From assembly GCA_016870115.1 (NCBI GenBank), contig VGCH01000012.1, positions 1 to 64,000 of the forward strand: a stretch of 64,000 bases of DNA, in the 5' to 3' direction. The notes beneath the pieces were generated by a model that saw only the letters and a list, made by a program, of their open reading frames with translations, was not told where the DNA came from and ran no database searches. The stretch comes from Alphaproteobacteria bacterium (GTDB lineage: Bacteria; Pseudomonadota; Alphaproteobacteria; Reyranellales; Reyranellaceae). Of this stretch, positions 34,491 through 42,339 are shown piece by piece (the stretch's first letter is position 1; the number at the start of each line of letters is the position of its first letter). The position numbers and the translations under genes were made by a program.

Positions 34491-35291
34491 TTACTTGAGC
34501 GCGTGCTTCAAGGTCACCTCGCCCAGGCCCTCGATGCGGCCGACGGCGGTGCTGCCGGCGGGAACGAACTGGCAGGCGACCATGCTGCCCGACGACACGA
34601 TGGTGCCGGCCTTGAGCGGCTTGCCATGCTCGGCGAGCTTGTTGGCGAGCCAAGCCAGCGAATTGTAGCAATGGCCGAGCACATCGGACGACTTGCCGCG
34701 CGCCACCACCTCGCCGTCGAAGGCAATCGAGCCTTCCAGCGCGCCGAGATCGACCTTGCGCCAGTCCCGCGGTGGCTTCGCCAGCAGCGAGCCACCGTTC
34801 CAGCCGAGATCCATGATCAGCGCGAACGCGGTCAGACGGCTGTAGTCGGCGCCGCGATCCTCGATCAGCTCAAAGCCCGCCTGGGCGCCCCCGACATAGT
34901 CCGCGATCGATTCGCGATCCCACGGCTTCGCCGTCTTGCGCGGCAGGTCGGCGCCCACAGTCAGCACGATCTCAAGTTCCGCGCCCAGCCGCGTCCAGCG
35001 ATCGGCACGCACCGTGTGCTTGCCGCCGGTGAAGACCCGCTTGGCACGGATCGGCCCGTAGGCCGGGCTGCGCAGCCCGGTCTGTTCCCAGATCGCGGGC
35101 GCGGTGAGGCCGATCTTGTAGCCCACCACCTTGCCCTGGCGCGGGATCACCTTCTTCAGGAACGCATCCTGCACCCGGTAGGCCGTGCGCTCGTCGGCCG
35201 GCATGTGTGGTTTTGGCCACCAGCCGACCGTGGCCCGGTTGCGATCCACCCGATCGAGCCAGCGCGCCGTCGCCGCGACATTGAACGCCAT
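34491..35291 (-). CDS. 2-keto-4-pentenoate hydratase-like (fumarylacetoacetase family)
   Basis: The 266-residue enzyme is related to hydratases that add water to 2-hydroxypenta-2,4-dienoate in meta-cleavage pathways and to 4-oxalocrotonate decarboxylase. It shows GYKIGLTAPAIWEQTG near residue 57, the acidic ELEIVLTVG near 105, and SSGSMVACQFVPAG near 234. GGGAGGA precedes the start. No other aromatic-degradation genes flank it. The bases 35293-35302 around its ribosome site are identical to the unpaired segment of the sRNA candidate at 39917-39926. Confidence 0.82.
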   Translation of the reverse strand: MAFNVAATARWLDRVDRNRATVGWWPKPHMPADERTAYRVQDAFLKKVIPRQGKVVGYKIGLTAPAIWEQTGLRSPAYGPIRAKRVFTGGKHTVRADRWTRLGAELEIVLTVGADLPRKTAKPWDRESIADYVGGAQAGFELIEDRGADYSRLTAFALIMDLGWNGGSLLAKPPRDWRKVDLGALEGSIAFDGEVVARGKSSDVLGHCYNSLAWLANKLAEHGKPLKAGTIVSSGSMVACQFVPAGSTAVGRIEGLGEVTLKHALK

Positions 35292-35340
35292 CGTTTCCTC
35301 CCGCTTGCTCCCCTGCCCTCCGGCTTCGCATAGTGCGGCG

Positions 35341-36018
35341 ATGGCGGTCAATCGCGGCACGTCTGTTCTGGGTCCGGTGCGCGCCGGGGCGCTGGTCGGC
35401 GTCGTGCTGGCCGGGGGCGAGGGCCGACGCATGGGACCGGGCGTGGCAAAGCCACTACGCCGGCTGGGCTCGCGGCCGATGATCGCCCACGTGATCGAGC
35501 GGCTGCGACCGCAAGTGATGGACCTGGTCGTCGTCGCCAACGATCCCGGCTTCACGCGACTGGGCGCCACGGTGATCCCCGATCCGCCCGATGTGCGCGC
35601 CGCCGCCGAACGCGAGGGCCGCCGGTTGGGGCCGCTGGCCGGTGTACTCGCCGGCATGGAGTGGGCGGTCGCGCACCAGCCGCACGCCGGCTGGATTCTC
35701 AGCGTCCCCGCCGACGTTCCGTTGCTGCCCCTCGATCTCACGGTGCGCCTCTGCGGGCTGATGCATGTGCCCGAGCCGGATGTGCTCGCGATCCGCCACG
35801 GCCGCCGCCGCCATCCCGCCATCGCCGTCTGGTCGGTGAAGCTCCTTCCGGCACTGCGCCGGGCCGTGCTTGAGGAAGGCGTGCGCCGCGTCGAAGGTTT
35901 TGCCGAACGCCATGAGCGCGCCGAGCTCGCCTGGCCCGGCCCTAGCGGCCCGTTCCGGAACGTCAATACGCCAGCCGATCTGGCGGCGCTGTCTTCGGCG
36001 CTGCGAAAGCGGCCTTAA
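35341..36018 (+). CDS. mobA: Molybdenum cofactor guanylyltransferase
   Basis: The 225-residue protein attaches GMP to molybdopterin to make the bis-MGD cofactor. It has the nucleotidyltransferase signature GVVLAGGEGRRMG (residues ~19-31), a conserved lysine soon after (AKPLRRLG), LAGMEWA near 101, and PADVPLLP near 115. The ATG at 35341 follows a short divergent gap with the hydratase gene. It is about the usual length of MobA. Confidence 0.88.
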   Translation: MAVNRGTSVLGPVRAGALVGVVLAGGEGRRMGPGVAKPLRRLGSRPMIAHVIERLRPQVMDLVVVANDPGFTRLGATVIPDPPDVRAAAEREGRRLGPLAGVLAGMEWAVAHQPHAGWILSVPADVPLLPLDLTVRLCGLMHVPEPDVLAIRHGRRRHPAIAVWSVKLLPALRRAVLEEGVRRVEGFAERHERAELAWPGPSGPFRNVNTPADLAALSSALRKRP

Positions 36019-36114
36019 CCACACTCGCGTTTAGCCTTATTCCAGCGGCGGAATCGGCGATTGCAACATTGCTGCGGTGCAGCATGTCCGAGAAGATTGT
36101 CCCCGTTCGCGCCA

Positions 36115-36142
36115 TTGCGTCGGGCGGCGCGATTCATATACT
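36115..36142 (+). promoter_or_regulatory. Sigma-70 promoter of dksA
   Basis: TTGCGT (36115-36120), a 16-base spacer and TATACT (36137-36142) form a good promoter match 46 bases before the dksA start. The predicted transcription start lies near 36149. Confidence 0.65.
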
Positions 36143-36187
36143 CCGCGCGCCCGCGCCGGGCCCCCTCGTCAGGAGAGAACGGTTTCG

Positions 36188-36607
36188 ATGTCGATCACCT
36201 TGCCGCACAACTACCGGCCGACCGAACGCGAAAAGTTCATGAACCCGATGCAGCAGGAGTACTTCCGCCAGAAGCTCCTGAAGTGGAAGGGCGACCTCAT
36301 CGAGGAGTCGAACCAGACGCTGCAGAACATGCAGGAAGAAAGTCTGGCCCAGCCCGATCTCGCCGACCGCGCCACCGCCGAGACCGACCGCTCCCTGGAG
36401 CTGCGCACGCGCGACCGCTTCCGCAAGCTGATCTCCAAGATCGACCAGGCGCTCAAGAGCATCGAGGATGGTTCGTACGGCTTCTGCGAGGAGACCGGCG
36501 AGCCGATCGCGCTCAAGCGCCTCGAAGCCCGCCCGATCGCCACGCTTTCGGTCGAGGCGCAGGAGCGTCACGAGCGCATGGAACGTACCCGCCGCGACGA
36601 AGGCTGA
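36188..36607 (+). CDS. dksA: RNA polymerase-binding transcription factor DksA
   Basis: The 139-residue factor binds in the secondary channel of RNA polymerase and mediates ppGpp control. It has the coiled-coil arms (YFRQKLLKWKGDLIEESNQT and the helix after DRATAETDRS, which contains the tip region) and the globular end GSYGFCEETGEPI. Only one of the four canonical zinc cysteines is kept; the later pair is replaced in KRLEARPIAT. This is the form found in alphaproteobacteria, where DksA works without a zinc site. Confidence 0.93.
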   Translation: MSITLPHNYRPTEREKFMNPMQQEYFRQKLLKWKGDLIEESNQTLQNMQEESLAQPDLADRATAETDRSLELRTRDRFRKLISKIDQALKSIEDGSYGFCEETGEPIALKRLEARPIATLSVEAQERHERMERTRRDEG

Positions 36608-36620
36608 CGGCGCGCGGCCT

Positions 36621-38087
36621 TCAACCGCCGGCGCGCGACTCGGCCTGCAACTCCTGCAGGCGCAGCACGCGGCCCGCGCGGCCGCCTGCGGACTTGCCGT
36701 CACGCCAGACCGCCGCGCCATTGCAGAAAACGCTATGGATGCCGACCGCGGGGCTGATCGGCTTCTCGAAGGTTGCGGTGTCGATCACGGTCGCGGCATC
36801 GAACAGGCAGAGGTCTGCATAGGCGCCGGCGCGCACGGTCCCGCGCCCCGTGAGCCGGAAGCGTGCCGCGGGGTACGCCGTCATGCGCCGCACCGCGTCC
36901 TCCAACGGAAACAGCCCCAACTCGCGGCAGTAATGGCCCAGCACCCGCGGGAACGTGCCCCACAGCCTTGGATGCGGGTGCGTATCGAAGGGAATGCCGT
37001 CGGAGCCGATCATGGCGCCCGGATGGGACATCGCCGCCTGGACGTCGGCCTCGTCCATCATGAAGTAGATCGCTCCGGCGGGATGGATGCGATCGGCCGC
37101 CTCATGTGGCGTGCAGCCGAGCTCCCGGGCGACGTCGGCGATGTCGCGGCCGCTGGCCGACGGCATGGTGTCTGACCAGGTGACCAGCGTGCGCTCAGCA
37201 CGATCCAGCATCTCCTTGCGCAGGATCGTCGAGCCCGCGACGTAAGGATAGACGTCGAAGCTGATCTCCTGCCTCTTCATCGCGTCCTCGAACTTGGGCA
37301 GCGTCTCGCGCATGCGGCCGAAATTGCCGCGACCCGAGGTCTTGTGGTGCGAGACGATCACCGGTGCGCCGGCGCGGCGGCCGATCTCGAAGGTCTCGTC
37401 CATGGCGGCCAGAATGTCGTCGGCCTCGTCGCGCATGTGCGCGGTGTAGAGACCGCCCCACTTGCCGAGCGGAAGTGCCGTCTCGGCCACCTCGTCGGTC
37501 GTGGCCGCGCGCGCCACCGGATAGAACAGCCCGCTCGACATGCCGATCGCGCCTTCGCCCAGGCTGGCGTCCAGCAACTCGCGCATTTCGGCAGTCTCCG
37601 CCGTCGTCGCGGGCCGCATCAAGTCCTCGCCCATCGCACTCATGCGCAGCGTCGAATGGCCGACAAGGAACGCCCCGTTCAGTGCCGGGCCCGCGGCCTC
37701 GACCTTGGCAGCGAAACCCGCAAAGGACGGCGCGATGTTCTCCGGCTTCTTCACCAGCAGCGACAGGAAATGATTGATCTCGGCGCGCGTGTACGGAGAC
37801 GCCGAGGCGCCGCAATTGCCACACACCACCGTTGTCACGCCCTGGCTCGCCTTCATCGCCATGCCGGGGTTGTCGATCAGCGCGGTGTCGTCGTGGGTGT
37901 GCACGTCGATAAAGCCCGGCGCCACGATAAGCCCCGTCGCGTCGATCTCGCTGTCGCAGCGCAGGCTGCCGGGTGCGCCGACGGCCGAGATGCGATCGCC
38001 CTTCACGGCCACGTCGGCCGCGCGGCGCGGCGCGCCGGTGCCGTCGATCAACGTGCCGTTGCGCACCACAAAGTCATAGGCGGTCAT
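36621..38087 (-). CDS. N-acyl-D-amino-acid deacylase (D-aminoacylase)
   Basis: The 488-residue amidohydrolase removes N-acyl groups from D-amino acids in related enzymes. The metal site begins with GFIDVHTHDD (residues ~59-68), a conserved cysteine-rich VCGNCGAS near 88, HMRDEADD near 216, and VSHHKTSGRGNFG near 245, followed by the DEADVQAAM segment and GSDGIPF near 359. GAGGA precedes the ATG. It lies 54 bases after mlrC, so the two may be co-transcribed. Confidence 0.88.
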   Translation of the reverse strand: MTAYDFVVRNGTLIDGTGAPRRAADVAVKGDRISAVGAPGSLRCDSEIDATGLIVAPGFIDVHTHDDTALIDNPGMAMKASQGVTTVVCGNCGASASPYTRAEINHFLSLLVKKPENIAPSFAGFAAKVEAAGPALNGAFLVGHSTLRMSAMGEDLMRPATTAETAEMRELLDASLGEGAIGMSSGLFYPVARAATTDEVAETALPLGKWGGLYTAHMRDEADDILAAMDETFEIGRRAGAPVIVSHHKTSGRGNFGRMRETLPKFEDAMKRQEISFDVYPYVAGSTILRKEMLDRAERTLVTWSDTMPSASGRDIADVARELGCTPHEAADRIHPAGAIYFMMDEADVQAAMSHPGAMIGSDGIPFDTHPHPRLWGTFPRVLGHYCRELGLFPLEDAVRRMTAYPAARFRLTGRGTVRAGAYADLCLFDAATVIDTATFEKPISPAVGIHSVFCNGAAVWRDGKSAGGRAGRVLRLQELQAESRAGG

Positions 38088-38141
38088 GGCGATGTCCTCG
38101 AGCTGGTCGTGATCGGCATCCTGTCGTCCTGAGCGGGCCCC

Positions 38142-39641
38142 TCACGCCTCATTCCGGCCGAGCCGCATATCGAGGTCGAACGGATAGAGCGGCCGCCGCA
38201 CCTTCTCATACTTGAACAGGCGCAGGTCCGACGCCGTACAGCCGTCGCCGTCGCACATCACAATGTGCTTGGCGATCGGCTCGAAGCCGGCGCGGAAATG
38301 CTGTCGCGACTTGATCAGCACGTACTTCTTGCGCCTCGGATCGACGCCGCAGTGCGTGAAGACACCGAGATCGTAGGGTTCCGCGCGCTTTTCCGAGACC
38401 ACGATCTGCATCTTGCCGGTGTCGAGCACCGCTGTTCGACCCATCCGTACCGTCGTGCCTGTGGCCATCGGCCCGGTGACGGTGAACTGCCCGTCCGTGA
38501 TGCACTTCACGCGGCCGGTCACGCTGAGTGGCTTGCCCTTCAGACCCATTGCCGGCATGTCGATCTTGCCGCCGAGCTGGAGCGTCACCTCCGCGCCCAC
38601 ACCCGCCGCGATCATCTGCGCCACGCACCCCGGATCGCAGATCGGCCCGGCACACGCGTCTTCGAGGCCCTGCCGCATCGCCTCCTCGATCACGCTCATC
38701 ACGTCCTGCGTGCCGCCCGAAGCGGTATTGTCGCCGTGATCCGCCATGACGACCGGACCACCGTCGAGCGACTTCGCGCGGGCCACTTGCACCGATAGCG
38801 GCTCAGGATGAAACAGGAAGCCCTCGCGCTTCTCCCAGGCCGTATCGAGGATCCGGTTCAGCAGGATCTCGCCCTCCGCCGTGCGCTTGTCGCAGACGAT
38901 GACCGACGAGAGCGCCAGATGCGGGATGTCGGCCTGCGGGAATCCGCCGAACACCGAGGCGTTCAGTACCGCGCCCGAATCTTCGGCGTGGTTCGCCATC
39001 CCCATCAGCGTCTTCATCGGCTCGCGTGACGGCGTGTGGACCAGCGAGCTACTCATGATCGGCCGGCTGCCCCAGATCAGCTTCGGCTCGATCTCGCCGG
39101 CCAGCAGGCGCATAAGCGTGCGGCCGGCGCGTCGCGCCGTGTCAGCCATGTCGATATGCGGATAGGTGCGGTAGCCGGTCATGATGGTGGCGCCGCGCAC
39201 CATGGCGTCGGTCATCTGGGTATGGAAATCGAGCGCCACCGCGATCGGGACGTCGGGCGCGATCTTGCGCAGCCGGTTCAGCAGCTCGCCTTCGCCGTCG
39301 TCTGTCGGTTCCGCGACCATCGCACCATGCAGCGCGAGAAGGACCGCATCGCACCCCTGCTTCACCGCATCGACGATCGCGCCCGTCATCTGCTCATAGG
39401 CCGCCGTCGTCACCAACCCCGAGGGATGCGCCGACGCCGCCATCGGGCAGGTGAACTCCGCGCCCGCCTTGCGCGCCACCTCGATGAAGCCACCCAGCGA
39501 AGTGTTCGTGCCCTCCGCCTCCTTGATCGCGGCCGCACCCGACAAGGCGCCGGCCCGCGCGAACGACTCAATGGGCGTCGGCAGGGGCGAGAAGGTATTG
39601 GTTTCGTGCATCATCATCGCGACAACGAACTTGCGGGCCAT
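38142..39641 (-). CDS. mlrC: MlrC-type M81 family metallopeptidase
   Basis: The 499-residue protein matches microcystinase C-like zinc peptidases. It shows MMMHETNTFSPL (residues 9-20), LALHGAMVAEPTDDGEGE near 102, VALDFHTQMTDAM near 134, and MADHGDNTASGGTQDV near 314. GAGGAGG lies 7 bases ahead of ATG 39641; the open frame upstream has no homology-like sequence. Most M81 members are not tied to microcystin and probably open cyclic or modified peptides or ureides. The D-aminoacylase next door suggests action on D-amino-acid-containing peptides. Confidence 0.88.
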   Translation of the reverse strand: MARKFVVAMMMHETNTFSPLPTPIESFARAGALSGAAAIKEAEGTNTSLGGFIEVARKAGAEFTCPMAASAHPSGLVTTAAYEQMTGAIVDAVKQGCDAVLLALHGAMVAEPTDDGEGELLNRLRKIAPDVPIAVALDFHTQMTDAMVRGATIMTGYRTYPHIDMADTARRAGRTLMRLLAGEIEPKLIWGSRPIMSSSLVHTPSREPMKTLMGMANHAEDSGAVLNASVFGGFPQADIPHLALSSVIVCDKRTAEGEILLNRILDTAWEKREGFLFHPEPLSVQVARAKSLDGGPVVMADHGDNTASGGTQDVMSVIEEAMRQGLEDACAGPICDPGCVAQMIAAGVGAEVTLQLGGKIDMPAMGLKGKPLSVTGRVKCITDGQFTVTGPMATGTTVRMGRTAVLDTGKMQIVVSEKRAEPYDLGVFTHCGVDPRRKKYVLIKSRQHFRAGFEPIAKHIVMCDGDGCTASDLRLFKYEKVRRPLYPFDLDMRLGRNEA

Positions 39642-39827
39642 GCCAACCTCCTCAACTCGCGCGTAAGCGCTTGATCCGGCGTATAAAATGGCAAACTCAC
39701 GGGACGTGCCAGCTTTGCGGGCAGTGCAAATCTGATAGGCAAAATTTTGGTGCGTTGCGAAAACGCCACACCCTGACTGCCTCACAAAACTATCGCAAGC
39801 CCCAGAAAAATTGCGCGAAACTGACCC

Positions 39828-39856
39828 TTGAACTCTCTTCGCACCTGCATCATTTT
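39828..39856 (+). promoter_or_regulatory. Candidate promoter of the intergenic sRNA
   Basis: TTGAAC (39828-39833), a 17-base spacer and CATTTT (39851-39856) give a moderate sigma-70 match. The -35 element is good and the -10 weak. It would start a plus-strand transcript near 39863, at the base of the first hairpin. The rest of 39642-39827 is AT-richer than the surroundings and presumably holds the mlrC promoter; I see no gene in it. Confidence 0.45.
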
Positions 39857-39861
39857 GAGGA

Positions 39862-39962
39862 GGCAGCAAACGCCGCGCCTGCGGCCTCTTTGTTTGCTGC
39901 AGTGCCCGTCTTGGGCGTTTCCTCCCTAAACTCGGGCCGCGCCTGTCGCGGCCCCTTTTTTT
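39862..39962 (+). ncRNA. Candidate trans-acting small RNA with unpaired CCUCCC
   Basis: A roughly 100-base plus-strand transcript is predicted between two minus-strand genes. It would fold into: hairpin 1, GCAGCAAAC (39863-39871) with GTTTGCTGC (39892-39900) enclosing GCCGC-gcct-GCGGC; hairpin 2, GCCC (39904-39907) with GGGC (39913-39916); a single-stranded GTTTCCTCCCTAAACTC (39917-39933); and a strong terminator. CUCCUCC-like anti-Shine-Dalgarno loops between hairpins are the hallmark of several alphaproteobacterial sRNA families that silence transporter and enzyme mRNAs. I cannot assign it to a named family. Confidence 0.6.
39934..39962 (+). terminator. Strong rho-independent terminator on the plus strand
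   Basis: GGGCCGCG (39934-39941) pairs perfectly with CGCGGCCC (39947-39954) around CCTGT, followed by C and seven T. It points in the plus direction, yet both neighbouring genes are on the minus strand, and read on the minus strand it has no T-run. It therefore ends a transcript that no protein gene explains. Confidence 0.9.
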
Positions 39963-39966
39963 GCCC

Positions 39967-40845
39967 CTACTCCGCCGCCAGCGCTCGCGGGACGACCAGG
40001 TCCGTGGCGAGCCGGCCCGCCTCGCGCAGGAACGCCGTCATCAACTCGGCCAGCGGCTCGAAATCGGCGGTCGGCATCATCTGCCGCTCGTCCATGTAGA
40101 GCGCGCGATTGAGTTCGATCTGCACCGCGTGGCGGCCCGCCCCTGGCCGACCGTACCGTTGGGTGGTGTAGCCGCCCGCATAAGGCTGGTTGCGTCGCAC
40201 CCGCAGCCCCTGGCGCCGCAGCCAACTCTCCAGCGCACCCATCAGGGCCGGCGCGCAGGCCGCGCCGTGATTGTCGCCCAGCACCACGTCCACGCGGCCA
40301 CCCCGCCCGACACCGGCCGCCGCCGAGGGCATCGAATGGGCGTCGATCAGCAGCACACCGCCGAACTCCGCCGCGGCCTCGTCGCAAAGCTGCGCCAGCA
40401 CCGTGTGATAGGGGCGCCAGCAACTGGCCAGCCGCCGTTCGATCTCCTCGGCCGGCAGCCGCCCGCCATAGATCGCCTCGCCGCTCGCCGCGACGCGCGG
40501 GATGGCGCCGAGGCCGGCGGCGACCCGCACGGTGCGCGGCGTCAGCCCGTCGGGCAGTGGCCCCTCGAACATGGCGGGGTCCATCTCGCCGGCCTCGCGA
40601 TTGGCATCGAGGTAGGTGCGCGGGAAGCGCGCGGCGAGGAGCGGTGCGCCGAGCGAGGGCGCCGCCCCGAACAGCAGGTCCACAAAGGCGTCCTCGGTGT
40701 GCCGCAATGCCACCAGGTCGAGGACAGACTGGGCGAGAAAGCGCTCGGGATAGGCGGCGCCGCTATGCGGCGAGGCAACGACCAGCGGCACAAGCATCGC
40801 CGGCAGGCGCGCGAGCCGGACCGCATCGTTCGGACCGAATTCCAT
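39967..40845 (-). CDS. hutG: N-formylglutamate amidohydrolase family protein
   Basis: The 292-residue zinc hydrolase releases formate from N-formyl-L-glutamate in histidine breakdown, or acts on related N-formyl compounds. It contains ASPHSGAAYPERF near residue 25, DANREAGEMDPAMF near 77, LIDAHSMPS near 163 and QIELNRALYMDE near 242. ATG 40845 has GGAGG almost directly ahead; TTG 40881 is an alternative. No hut operon genes accompany it, so the physiological substrate is open. Confidence 0.87.
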   Translation of the reverse strand: MEFGPNDAVRLARLPAMLVPLVVASPHSGAAYPERFLAQSVLDLVALRHTEDAFVDLLFGAAPSLGAPLLAARFPRTYLDANREAGEMDPAMFEGPLPDGLTPRTVRVAAGLGAIPRVAASGEAIYGGRLPAEEIERRLASCWRPYHTVLAQLCDEAAAEFGGVLLIDAHSMPSAAAGVGRGGRVDVVLGDNHGAACAPALMGALESWLRRQGLRVRRNQPYAGGYTTQRYGRPGAGRHAVQIELNRALYMDERQMMPTADFEPLAELMTAFLREAGRLATDLVVPRALAAE

Positions 40846-40921
40846 GCCTCCGTGATAGCCCGCGCCGGCCGGACTTGCCAATCCGGAGGCCCCGCGATAG
40901 ACGAACCCTCCCGATGGCGAT

Positions 40922-40996
40922 GGGCGCGTAGCTCAGCGGTAGAGCACTGTCTTGACATGGCAGTGGCCACAGGTTCGATCCCTGTCGCGCCCACCA
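40922..40996 (+). tRNA. tRNA-Val (anticodon GAC)
   Basis: A full cloverleaf is visible: acceptor GGGCGCG/CGCGCCC, D arm GCTC-AGCGGTA-GAGC, anticodon stem CTGTC/GGCAG with loop TTGACAT (GAC at 40954-40956), and T arm ACAGG-TTCGATC-CCTGT. The 3' ACCA is encoded, with CCA at 40994-40996. Anticodon GAC reads GUC and GUU valine codons. No repeat of the 3' end is seen nearby, so there is no sign of an integrated element here. Confidence 0.95.
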
Positions 40997-41103
40997 TCGC
41001 CTCCCTGGAAATCCGGCAAATCCCGCTCGAGCGGCCGCGCCCGACTATTCCGGCAGCCCCGCCATACGGAGTCCCTCAAGGTAAATGGTAAGAAGCGCGG
41101 AGC

Positions 41104-42330
41104 TCACCAGGGGGTCGTCTGTCGGTAGCGGGTGATCGTCATGTTGGGATGGACCCGCGGATACTGGCCGATGATCTCGCGCGCCTCGTCCGTTCGCCCG
41201 GCGTGGGCGAGCGCCACGGCCAGCATGCGCTGCGCGAAGCGGGCCTCGGGCTGCATGGACATGCATTTCCTGATGGTTGTGACGGCGTCCTCGAACCACC
41301 CCAGTCCGAGATACGCCCCGCCCATGCCGAAGACGCCATTGAAGTTGAGCGGATCCAGCGGACTGATGCGGATGCCGCGGTCGAAGTGCTCCAGCGCGAG
41401 CTCGTAGCGCTCCAGATAGAAATTGTGCCAGCCGCTCCGTTGCCAGGTCCACGCGGAGTTGGGATTGAGCAGCAGCGCTTTCTCGAGCAACGGTCCGGCG
41501 CGGGTGTGGTCGCCGCTCAGCGAATACGCCGCCGCCAGGACCGCCAGAACAACCTCGTCCTCGCTGTCGAGGCGGGCCGCGGCCTCGGCGAGCTGCACGG
41601 CGAGCAACCGATCGTGTGACGGATCCTCGCCGTCATAGGTCGTGCTCTGGGCATGGCACCAGGCCGCGAGCGCCACCGGCAACGCGTAGTGGGGATCGAG
41701 CGCGATCGCGCGTTGCAACTGCCGCAGGGCTTCGGCCCTCGCAGCGGGATCGAACGACCACACCGCGGGCATGGCGCGCATGACGCAGGCATAGGCGTCC
41801 AGACTGTCCGGCCGGCGGCGCTGCGCCTTCTCGATCTCGACCTGGCGCAGCTTCGGCGCGATGGCACCGACGACGGTGGTGGTGATCCGGTCCTGGAGGT
41901 CGAAAATGTCCTCCAGCGCGGCATCGAAGCGATCGGCCCACAGATGCGCGCCGTTTCCGCAGTCGATCAGCTGTCCGCTGATGCGCACCTTGCCGCCCGC
42001 CTTGCGCACGCTGCCCTCGAGCACGTAGCGCACGCCAAGCTCGCGGCCGACCTGGCGGATGTCGGGGGATTTCCCTTTGTAGGTAAAGCTCGAGTTCCGC
42101 GCGATCACGAACAGCGACTTGAAGCGCGACAGCCCGGTGATGATGTCCTCGACCAGGCCATCGACGAAGTATTCCTGCTCGGGATCGCCGCTCATGTTCT
42201 GGAACGGCAGCACGGCGATCGAGGGCCGGTCGGGCAGCGCGAGCGGCGCATCGCAAGCGGCGGCCGCGGCGACGGGCGGCGCGATCGGCGGCGGCGCGGA
42301 AACCTTCCAGTCGGCGGCCTCCCATCCCAC
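41104..42330 (-). CDS. TolB-like/TPR output half of a split adenylate cyclase gene
   Basis: The 408 residues continue in the same frame directly after the TAG that ends the cyclase half. They begin with a proline/alanine linker and then a TolB-N-like domain (SIAVLPFQNMSGDPEQEYFVDGLVEDI-type sequence from about residue 37, ending GKVRISGQLID). Tetratricopeptide repeats follow, e.g. HTRAGPLLEKALLLNPNSAW. This is the normal C-terminal half of single-chain cyclase-TolB-TPR regulators of about 560-600 residues. The only start available, GTG 42330, has no ribosome site, so the half is probably translated poorly or only by readthrough. Confidence 0.75.
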   Translation of the reverse strand: MGWEAADWKVSAPPPIAPPVAAAAACDAPLALPDRPSIAVLPFQNMSGDPEQEYFVDGLVEDIITGLSRFKSLFVIARNSSFTYKGKSPDIRQVGRELGVRYVLEGSVRKAGGKVRISGQLIDCGNGAHLWADRFDAALEDIFDLQDRITTTVVGAIAPKLRQVEIEKAQRRRPDSLDAYACVMRAMPAVWSFDPAARAEALRQLQRAIALDPHYALPVALAAWCHAQSTTYDGEDPSHDRLLAVQLAEAAARLDSEDEVVLAVLAAAYSLSGDHTRAGPLLEKALLLNPNSAWTWQRSGWHNFYLERYELALEHFDRGIRISPLDPLNFNGVFGMGGAYLGLGWFEDAVTTIRKCMSMQPEARFAQRMLAVALAHAGRTDEAREIIGQYPRVHPNMTITRYRQTTPW

Positions 42331-42339
42331 CCTGAACGC

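Noticed and set aside
40922-41103. tRNA-Val 3' end as an integration site of a mobile element
   Set aside because: No integrase gene and no direct repeat of the tRNA 3' end are seen in the flanking sequence.
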